Shown one piece after another: positions 1-4,595 of a stretch of DNA of 6,339 nt. A model generated the notes under the pieces. It made no database searches. It was not told the origin of the DNA and worked only from the letters and a program-made list of their open reading frames with translations. Origin of the DNA: Anaerolineales bacterium UBA3940 (GTDB lineage Bacteria > Chloroflexota > Anaerolineae > Aggregatilineales > UBA3940); NCBI GenBank assembly GCA_002385675.1, contig DGDY01000270.1:761-7099 (forward strand). The letters run 5' to 3'. A program made the translations under genes and the position numbers. How positions within the stretch are numbered: position 1 is the first letter of the stretch; every line of letters starts with the position of its first letter.

Positions 1-38
1 CACACGTCTTACGGACCGTTGGCCTCACGAAAACTGCG

Positions 39-67
39 GTAGGGGCGGGTCTGAGCCCCGCCCCTAC
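39..67. repeat. Short GC-rich palindrome, copy 1 (GTAGGGGCGGG family)
   Basis: An 11-base perfect inverted repeat, GTAGGGGCGGG (39-49) against CCCGCCCCTAC (57-67), with a 7-base centre. It matches the copy at 4522-4550 at 28 of 29 positions; the one difference (C56 here, A4539 there) shortens the perfect stem. It lies 57 bases downstream of the stop of the dehydrogenase gene. No T-run follows on either strand, so it is not a standard intrinsic terminator. The rest of 1-124 shows nothing I can name. Confidence 0.8.
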
Positions 68-124
68 GGGCCATCGCATAGAAAGCCGCGTAAGGTTCGT
101 GGCGGTGCCTCCGCTATCCCCGGC

Positions 125-1018
125 CTATTCCGGCCCGACGTGCGCCCCGCTCAACATCTCCAGAACCCCCAGCACGGCGCTGTTGTCGAGTTCCGCCATG
201 CCGTTGTGTAGCATCGCCTCATAAAGCTGCGCGGCGACCGCCGTCTGTGGCACGCTAACACCGTACGCCCGCGCTGTGTCCAGCACAATACCGAGGTCTT
301 TATGCTGCATATAAGCCTTGAACCCCGGCGAGCGGTTCCCCTCGAAGATGCGCGGCGGCTTGTTATCGAGCGTCCAGCACTGCGCCGCCCCACCCCGGAT
401 GGCCTCGACAACCCGCTCCGGGTCCACGCCGCACTTCTGCGCGAGCACCAGCAGCTCGCCCATCGCCACCATCTGCGCGGCGACCATAATCTGGTTGCAG
501 GCCTTCGCCACCTGCCCCGCGCCGCTCTCGCCGACGTAGGTAATGGTCTTGCCCGTCGCCTGGAAGGCCGGCAAAACCTTCTCGAACGTCTCACGCGGAC
601 CGCCGACCATGATCGCCAGCGTGCCGGCCCGCGCTCCGATATCCCCACCCGATACCGGGGCGTCCAGACACTCAACCCCGACCTCGGCCAGCTTCTCGGC
701 AACGCGGCGGGCTGTCTCCGGCTTGATGGTGCTGTGGTCCACGTAGATCAGCCCGTCATGCGCGCCCTCGATGATGCCGTCCGGCCCCAGCGCGACAAGC
801 TCCACGTCGGGCGAGTCCGGCAGGCAGGTGAACACAATCTCGACCTGCTCGGCGACCTCGCGCGGGGAATGCGCCTCGATTGCGCCCTCGCTCACCAACT
901 CGTTCACGATGGCACGGCTGCGGTTATGCACGACGACCTCAAACCCGGCTTTCATCAGGTTGCGCGCCATCGGCGCGCCGATCAGCCCCAGCCCGATGTA
1001 GCCCACTTTCTGCGGCAT
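125..1018 (-). CDS. NAD(P)-dependent beta-hydroxyacid dehydrogenase (2-hydroxy-3-oxopropionate reductase / 3-hydroxyisobutyrate dehydrogenase family)
   Basis: A cytoplasmic 297-residue enzyme expected to interconvert a beta-hydroxyacid and its semialdehyde with NAD(P)H, for example tartronate semialdehyde to glycerate. Seen in the translation: an N-terminal Rossmann motif GLGLIGAPMARNL (residues 9-21), the substrate-loop signature DAPVSGG (119-125), the catalytic-lysine motif GAGQVAKACNQ (166-176, Lys172 and Asn175), the C-terminal helical signature KDLGIVLDTA (240-249) and DNSAV (278-282). The length is normal for the family (about 290-300). The start is the ATG at 1018, with AAAGGA eight bases upstream. 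It is divergent from the membrane-protein gene at 1213, with a 194-base gap, and is followed on its own strand by a GC-rich palindrome at 39-67. The DNSA segment resembles the DHSA of tartronate-semialdehyde reductases, which tilts me toward that activity. 3-Hydroxyisobutyrate or a related acid remains possible. Family assignment is very sure; substrate is not. Confidence 0.93.
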   Translation of the reverse strand: MPQKVGYIGLGLIGAPMARNLMKAGFEVVVHNRSRAIVNELVSEGAIEAHSPREVAEQVEIVFTCLPDSPDVELVALGPDGIIEGAHDGLIYVDHSTIKPETARRVAEKLAEVGVECLDAPVSGGDIGARAGTLAIMVGGPRETFEKVLPAFQATGKTITYVGESGAGQVAKACNQIMVAAQMVAMGELLVLAQKCGVDPERVVEAIRGGAAQCWTLDNKPPRIFEGNRSPGFKAYMQHKDLGIVLDTARAYGVSVPQTAVAAQLYEAMLHNGMAELDNSAVLGVLEMLSGAHVGPE

Positions 1019-1090
1019 GTGTTGAGTCCTTTCACCTGGGTTGGCGGATGCGGATTGAAACAGGAGGCACGCCCCATTTTACCGCCGACC

Positions 1091-1115
1091 GGGCAGGCGC
1101 GGCGAAAACCTGCCC
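1091..1115. other. Hairpin in the divergent gap, possible 5'-leader or operator element
   Basis: Inverted repeat GGGCAGG (1091-1097) and CCTGCCC (1109-1115) around an 11-base loop. The stem can extend into CCGG/CCGG with one bulged C. It lies 73-97 bases upstream of the dehydrogenase start. A candidate -10 for that gene, TAAAAT read on the minus strand (1081-1076), lies just downstream of it, but I see no good -35. If transcription starts at that -10 the repeat would overlap the promoter and act as DNA; otherwise it would sit in the leader. The role is speculative. I found no convincing promoter for the plus-strand gene in the same gap. Confidence 0.3.
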
Positions 1116-1212
1116 CGGAACTCTGCAACCTTACTTCCTCTTTTGCGTAGTAATCACTGACACGACTGCACACTTCGCCCGTGCATTGACAGGTATGTGA
1201 GGAGACAAAACG

Positions 1213-1695
1213 ATGTCGAGCTATCCAACCAGCGAACTGCCCCCGAACGAGCGACCACGGACGGCCAATGCGGGCTGGGTTGAACGTGAACCGCTCGGCA
1301 CGCGCAGCTTTGAGTATGGCGGGTATGACGCTGGCTGCTTCCACGTCAGCAGCCGCCGCACGGGGTTGGGCCGCTTCTTCTGGCCCACGATGCTGATCTT
1401 TGCGGGGCTTATCTTCTTCATGCAGAACCTCGGCGTGCTGCCCGGCGCGCCCGGCGCGGATGCCTGGGACTGGATGATGGTGGCGGCGGGAGCGGTCCTG
1501 CTGGGCGGGCAGTTGATCGCCGGGTTGCTGGGCGAGAGCGACGGCGGCTCCCTGTTCTGGATGATCGGCGGGGCGGTGCTATTGATGTTCGGGTTGAGCA
1601 AGGCCCTTGGGGTGGACCTCAACTTCGGCAACTGGTGGCCCGTTATCCTGATCGCCATCGGCCTGTCGTCGCTGTTCAATAGCCTCAGGCGCTAG
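1213..1695 (+). CDS. Four-helix membrane protein with LiaI/DUF5668-like repeats
   Basis: A 160-residue integral membrane protein of unknown function. The first about 50 residues are hydrophilic and charged, with aromatic and glycine residues, then four hydrophobic segments follow at about 55-75, 85-107, 113-133 and 140-157. Helices 1 and 4 carry the same pattern, FFWPTMLIFAGL (55-66) and NWWPVILIAIGL (140-151), which is the 'WWP..LI..G' signature of the LiaI/LiaF transmembrane region (DUF5668-like). LiaI/LiaF proteins act in cell-envelope stress sensing in Firmicutes, but this protein lacks a recognisable LiaF C-terminal domain, so a stress role is inference only. The ATG start at 1213 has GAGGAG (1199-1204) eight bases upstream. 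It is the only plus-strand gene, convergent with the LLM oxidoreductase. No cofactor or catalytic motif is visible. Confidence 0.85.
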   Translation: MSSYPTSELPPNERPRTANAGWVEREPLGTRSFEYGGYDAGCFHVSSRRTGLGRFFWPTMLIFAGLIFFMQNLGVLPGAPGADAWDWMMVAAGAVLLGGQLIAGLLGESDGGSLFWMIGGAVLLMFGLSKALGVDLNFGNWWPVILIAIGLSSLFNSLRR

Positions 1696-1710
1696 GCGAT
1701 CATTAGAGAT

Positions 1711-1733
1711 GGAGCCGCGAAGTTTATTCGTGG
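1711..1733. repeat. GGAG-headed hairpin repeat, copy 1
   Basis: GGAG is followed by CCGCGAA (1715-1721), a 5-base loop GTTTA, and TTCGTGG (1727-1733). The stem has one G-T(U) wobble and extends one pair outward (G1714 with C1734). It lies 15 bases after the stop of the membrane-protein gene and matches copy 2 at 19 of 23 positions. It resembles REP elements, which are GTAG or GGAG tetranucleotides at the foot of a GC-rich hairpin. It could also act as a 3' processing or stability hairpin; no T-run follows. Confidence 0.6.
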
Positions 1734-1766
1734 CGGCGTTCTAGACGGCACCTGACCAACCAGACC

Positions 1767-1789
1767 GGAGCCGCGACGTTCAGTCGCGG
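1767..1789. repeat. GGAG-headed hairpin repeat, copy 2
   Basis: The second unit lies 56 bases downstream in the same orientation: GGAG, then CCGCGAC (1771-1777), loop GTTCA, and GTCGCGG (1783-1789), a perfect 7-base-pair stem. Relative to copy 1, the closing pair A1721-T1727 is C1777-G1783 here, a compensatory change, and the wobble is a G-C pair. The intervening bases 1734-1766 show nothing recognisable. Confidence 0.6.
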
Positions 1790-1815
1790 ATGAGTTTACC
1801 TTAACCCACAGCTAT

Positions 1816-1837
1816 GGGGCCGGTTCAGACCGGCCCC
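1816..1837. repeat. Diverged GC-rich palindrome downstream of the LLM gene
   Basis: Stem GGGGCCGGT (1816-1824) and ACCGGCCCC (1829-1837), nine perfect pairs around a 4-base loop TCAG. The stems of the 39, 2856 and 4522 copies contain GGGGCGGG with the matching CCCGCCCC. Here one G-C pair is flipped to C-G (C1821 with G1832) and every other base of that core stem is the same, so it is probably a diverged member of the family. It begins 16 bases beyond the LLM stop codon on the minus strand. Without a T-run it is at best a weak terminator. Confidence 0.6.
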
Positions 1838-1853
1838 TGCTCGTTGAACCCAC

Positions 1854-2714
1854 CTACCCCCGCGGCGGACCGGCGACGATTCGCGCGCGCATCCGTTCGA
1901 GCGCGTCCTCGCCCGGCTGCACGACAGGCGGCAGCCCGTGTATGCTCTCCATCCACCACGTCGCGCCCGCGTCGGCATACTCAGCGACGAGTTCAGCGCC
2001 GCGTGCCGGGTCATCCCCCGGCGTGTGGCCTGTCGCCACCACGTCGAACGGCGCGTCCGGCTCCCGGCGCTCTCGGATGAAGGCGACGATCTCGGCGATG
2101 TCCTCCGGGCTGAGCAGGTCTTCAGGCCCGCCGCCCGGCGCCATGGGGAAGACGCCGTCCCAGCGCGCCGCCCGCTCAAACGGCTTCCTGTTAGGCCACG
2201 TCCCGCCGACCCATACCGGGATGCGCGGCTGCTGGCAGGGCGCGGGCAGGAAGTGCAGATCACGCACCCGGAAGTACTCGCCCTCGTAGCTGAACGGCTC
2301 GCCGCGCCACAGCCCGGTAATAATGTCGAGCGCCTCGTCGAGCATCTCGCCGCGCACGCGGGCACTCGCCTCCACGCCGAGTGACGCCAGTTCCTCGCCC
2401 ACACCGATCACCCCGCCGACGGTCAGCCGCCCGCCGGAAAGATGGTCTAACTCGATGGCCTCCCGCGCGAACTTCGCGGGGTGGCGGCGCGGCAGCGGCG
2501 TCATCAGCGCACCGAAGCGAATGCGCCCGGTCGCCAGCGCAATCGCGGCGAGCGCGACAGTCACATCGGCGAACGGAATGGGCCAGCCCATCGACATGTG
2601 ATCCCAGATGAAGAAGCCGTCCCAGCCTGCCTGCTCCGCCTCCCGCGCGAGGTCGGCCAACCCCCGCGCATCCAACCCCGACCCAAAGTTAATGATCGAG
2701 ATGCCGTACTTCAT
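1854..2714 (-). CDS. LLM-class (luciferase-like) flavin-dependent oxidoreductase
   Basis: A 286-residue soluble (beta/alpha)8-barrel oxidoreductase that would use reduced FMN or F420; the substrate is unknown. Seen: strand 1 MKYGISIINF (1-10), then EAEQAGWDGFFIWDH (25-39), the usual AE..G(F/W)DG..xxDH block. Next come the middle signature LDHLSGGRLTVG (89-100), the segment RIPVWVGG (164-171) and RAARWDGVF (181-189), all typical of the family. The length is slightly short of the common 300-350 but both ends look natural. The C-terminal tail is GPPRG. The ATG start at 2714 has a strong AGGAAGG six bases upstream. The minus-strand leader contains TTGAAC then TAATAG with 19-base spacing, a poor promoter match. 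An intrinsic terminator at 2798-2818 separates it from the P450 gene, suggesting its own transcription. FMN and F420 users cannot be told apart by eye here. Confidence 0.93.
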   Translation of the reverse strand: MKYGISIINFGSGLDARGLADLAREAEQAGWDGFFIWDHMSMGWPIPFADVTVALAAIALATGRIRFGALMTPLPRRHPAKFAREAIELDHLSGGRLTVGGVIGVGEELASLGVEASARVRGEMLDEALDIITGLWRGEPFSYEGEYFRVRDLHFLPAPCQQPRIPVWVGGTWPNRKPFERAARWDGVFPMAPGGGPEDLLSPEDIAEIVAFIRERREPDAPFDVVATGHTPGDDPARGAELVAEYADAGATWWMESIHGLPPVVQPGEDALERMRARIVAGPPRG

Positions 2715-2797
2715 GCGTTGCCTTCCTGATGCGTGCGTTAATAAGGCGACTCCCTACACTCTATTACGCACAGGTGTGTTGTCGGGTTCAAGGCAGC

Positions 2798-2818
2798 AAA
2801 AACCCCGCCAGGCGGGGG
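2798..2818 (-). terminator. Intrinsic terminator for leftward transcripts from the P450 gene
   Basis: Read on the minus strand, a GC-only stem (plus-strand arms CCCCGCC 2803-2809 and GGCGGGG 2811-2817; a realistic fold pairs six with a 3-base loop) is followed immediately by TTTTT (2802-2798). This is the textbook rho-independent arrangement and the only one in the window. It lies about 120 bases beyond the P450 stop and about 85 bases before the LLM start, so it should stop P450 transcripts before they enter the LLM gene. No T-run follows on the plus strand, so it is one-directional. Confidence 0.8.
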
Positions 2819-2855
2819 TCCGTTTCAAAAATCCGCTTGCCGAACCGATTTGACA

Positions 2856-2915
2856 GTAGGGGCGGGTGTGGTGCGCGATGCTTCGCATCGACTGCATCAT
2901 TAGACCCGCCCCTAC
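2856..2915. repeat. Long nested-hairpin form of the GTAGGGGCGGG repeat, copy 1
   Basis: A perfect 12-base inverted repeat, GTAGGGGCGGGT (2856-2867) against ACCCGCCCCTAC (2904-2915), encloses 36 bases. The interior holds a second hairpin, CGATGC (2876-2881), loop TTC, GCATCG (2885-2890). A further 5-pair stem outside it (GGTGC with GCATC, one wobble) makes a three-tier cruciform. The whole unit matches 4440-4499 at 52 of 60 positions without gaps. It begins 20 bases past the P450 stop codon, upstream of the intrinsic terminator in the direction of P450 transcription. Confidence 0.8.
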
Positions 2916-2935
2916 CTCTGGTCTTTCGCACACCT

Positions 2936-4333
2936 CTATCGCCGCTCCAGCAGCATCCACGGGCCTTCCTTCGGCTGGAGCGTGCCCATCAGCCGCAGGT
3001 CGATCGGCTGGCCCGGCACCAGCCGGGGCGCGTACCGCTGCGCGATCAGCGCGAGCACAAGCTGCGCCTCCATCAGCGCGAAGTGCTGCCCGATGCACAC
3101 GCGCGGGCCGCCCCCGAACGGCAGATAGGCCCAGCGCGGGCGATCCTGCGCGCCCCCCTCCGAGAAGCGCTCAGGCCGGAAGACCTCCGGCTCGTCCCAG
3201 TAGGTCGGGTCATGGTGCATGAAGTAGAAGGACAGCATCAGCATACTGTCCGCCGGGATGGTGTAGCCGCCGATCACGTCCTCTTCGATGGACTGCCGCC
3301 CCGTCATCCACACGGCGGGGTACATGCGCAGCGTCTCCTCGATGACCATCCGCGTGTAGGCAAGCGTATCGAGGTCCGCGAAGGTGGGCGCGCGCCCGCC
3401 GAGCACATCGTCAAGCTCTGCGTGCAGCCGCGCCTCGATCTCCGGGTGCTGCGACAGCAGATACCACACCCACGTCAGCGTGTTGGCTGTCGTCTCGTGC
3501 CCGGCGAGGAACATCGTCATGACCTCGTCGCGAAGCTGCTGGTCGCTCATGCCCTCGCCGGTGTCCTCATAACGCACGTTGATCAGCATCGAGAGCAGGT
3601 CGCCGGTCGGGTCATAGCCGTCCTCGGTGCGGCTGACCAGCGCGCGCCGCTCGTCGATGAAACGGTAGACGACCTCGTCCAGTGTGGCGAGGGCCTCGCG
3701 CAGACGGCGGTTGCGGGCCGTCGGCAGCCATTCCGGCATGGAGAACGGCGTGATCGACCGCTCGACGAGCGTGAGCAGCGCGTAGTCGAGCGCCTCGCCC
3801 GCGCGGATCGTCTCCTCGCGGCTGATGCTCGTGCTGAACATCGCCTGCACGATTACCGACTGCGTGATCTGCCGCATCTCGTACATCATGTTGACCGGCT
3901 GGTCCGGCGGCTGCGCCTCCCAGCGATCGACCACCATCTGCGCCGCTTCGACCATCACGTCGGCCAGCCCGGAGAGCTTCGGACGGTAAAAGGCCGGCTG
4001 CATCAGCCGGCGCTGCGTAAACCAGAAGTCGCCCTCGCTGAGAAAAAGCCCGTTGCCGAGCAGCGGACGGATGCTGTCCAATTGTTCGCCCTTGACGTAG
4101 TTGCGGTAGTTGTCCAGCAGGACGTGCTTGATCAGCTCCGGGTCGGTGAGCAGGTAGGCCCTCTGCATCCCCAGGTCCATCTCGACGATGCCACCGATCT
4201 GTGCCGCCTCACGGTAGGTGCCCATCATGTCGCGCATCAGGCGCGGGATCAGCCCGACGAGCGGGTAGCCCTTCGGCCCCGGCGGAACCTGCCGGGCAGG
4301 CTGTGCTTCACGGATATTTGTCAGATTACTCAT
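2936..4333 (-). CDS. Cytochrome P450 monooxygenase
   Basis: A 465-residue heme-thiolate monooxygenase, predicted soluble: no N-terminal membrane anchor, only a proline-rich lead PPGPKGYPLVG. All hallmarks are present (numbering from the ATG at 4333): the I-helix oxygen-activation motif AGHETT (277-282), the K-helix ExxR as ETLR (333-336), the meander FRPERF (385-390), and the heme loop FGGGPRVCIG (406-415) with Cys413 as iron ligand. The length and the AGHETT/PERF pattern resemble bacterial fatty-acid, terpene or CYP110/CYP102-heme-like P450s, but the substrate cannot be read. No ferredoxin or reductase gene is adjacent, so redox partners must be elsewhere. An in-frame TTG just before the ATG is a possible alternative start. 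No clear Shine-Dalgarno precedes either codon. The upstream stretch is AT-rich, unlike its surroundings, and contains a near-perfect palindrome (4370-4385). Confidence 0.97.
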   Translation of the reverse strand: MSNLTNIREAQPARQVPPGPKGYPLVGLIPRLMRDMMGTYREAAQIGGIVEMDLGMQRAYLLTDPELIKHVLLDNYRNYVKGEQLDSIRPLLGNGLFLSEGDFWFTQRRLMQPAFYRPKLSGLADVMVEAAQMVVDRWEAQPPDQPVNMMYEMRQITQSVIVQAMFSTSISREETIRAGEALDYALLTLVERSITPFSMPEWLPTARNRRLREALATLDEVVYRFIDERRALVSRTEDGYDPTGDLLSMLINVRYEDTGEGMSDQQLRDEVMTMFLAGHETTANTLTWVWYLLSQHPEIEARLHAELDDVLGGRAPTFADLDTLAYTRMVIEETLRMYPAVWMTGRQSIEEDVIGGYTIPADSMLMLSFYFMHHDPTYWDEPEVFRPERFSEGGAQDRPRWAYLPFGGGPRVCIGQHFALMEAQLVLALIAQRYAPRLVPGQPIDLRLMGTLQPKEGPWMLLERR

Positions 4334-4369
4334 CAATCGTTATCTACTTTGTCACTTCTCTCACAATAA

Positions 4370-4385
4370 ACACTTGATCGAGTGT
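4370..4385. promoter_or_regulatory. Candidate operator palindrome upstream of the P450 gene
   Basis: ACACTTGATCGAGTGT is a 16-base palindrome with 14 of 16 positions self-complementary; only the pair flanking the central GATC mismatches. It ends 36 bases before the P450 ATG, in an AT-rich tract (about 4340-4390) that is the likely promoter region. Its size and symmetry suit a dimeric repressor site, though no regulator gene of that kind lies in the window. I could not fix -35 and -10 boxes. Confidence 0.4.
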
Positions 4386-4438
4386 AACGGGTGGGAGATG
4401 GGAAATCTAGCCACATCTGAGATCTTGTCCAAATACCC

Positions 4439-4499
4439 GTAAGGGGCGGGTGTGATGCGCGATGCTTCGCATCGACTGCATCGTTAGGTCTGCCCCTGC
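4439..4499. repeat. Long nested-hairpin form of the GTAGGGGCGGG repeat, copy 2 (decayed outer arm)
   Basis: The same layout as 2856-2915. The inner hairpin CGATGC (4460-4465), TTC, GCATCG (4469-4474) is identical, and the middle stem GATGC (4454-4458) with GCATC (4478-4482) is fully Watson-Crick. The right outer arm has four transition differences from copy 1 (GGTCTGCCCCTGC here), so the outer stem is imperfect. It lies 23 bases from the short palindrome at 4522, in the 262-base gap between the kinase and P450 genes, the only gap holding two members. Confidence 0.75.
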
Positions 4500-4521
4500 T
4501 GTCTGTCTCATTCTGATAACC

Positions 4522-4550
4522 GTAGGGGCGGGTCTGAGACCCGCCCCTAC
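4522..4550. repeat. Short GC-rich palindrome, copy 2, perfect 14-base arms
   Basis: GTAGGGGCGGGTCT (4522-4535), one central G, then AGACCCGCCCCTAC (4537-4550): a perfect 29-base palindrome. As RNA it would fold with a small loop inside the arms. It lies 45 bases beyond the kinase stop codon on the minus strand. No T-run follows on either strand. Confidence 0.85.
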
Positions 4551-4595
4551 CCACGAGGCAGTGTCATGATCCACCTGCCGGGGCGGCACTGCTCC

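Noticed and set aside
9..101. Complementary short words flanking the first palindrome (CTTACG/CGTAAG and CACGAA/TTCGTG)
   Set aside because: The pairs cross instead of nesting and are only six bases each; this is expected by chance at this length.
1186..1191. A perfect TTGACA as a -35 box for the membrane-protein gene
   Set aside because: A -10 at 16-18 bases would fall at or inside the start codon and would leave no ribosome site in the message; no TATAAT-like word is present there.
2729..4369. A 546-codon open frame on the plus strand
   Set aside because: It lies antisense to the P450 gene; its translation is Arg/His/Leu-rich with no domain, as expected for a shadow frame in high-GC DNA, while the minus strand has all P450 motifs.
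2856..4499. A shared peptide (MQSMRSIAHHTRP) encoded on the minus strand in both long repeats
   Set aside because: It arises because the same nucleotide repeat is translated in the same frame twice; downstream peptides differ, no ribosome site is evident, and the repeat is better explained by its hairpin structure.
39..4550. Repeats considered as a CRISPR array
   Set aside because: Copies are kilobases apart, separated by genes, palindromic throughout, and there are no regular spacers or cas genes.
4576..4588. Small hairpin TGCCG-GGG-CGGCA just past the kinase stop as a terminator
   Set aside because: It has only five pairs and no T-run; too weak to call in GC-rich DNA.
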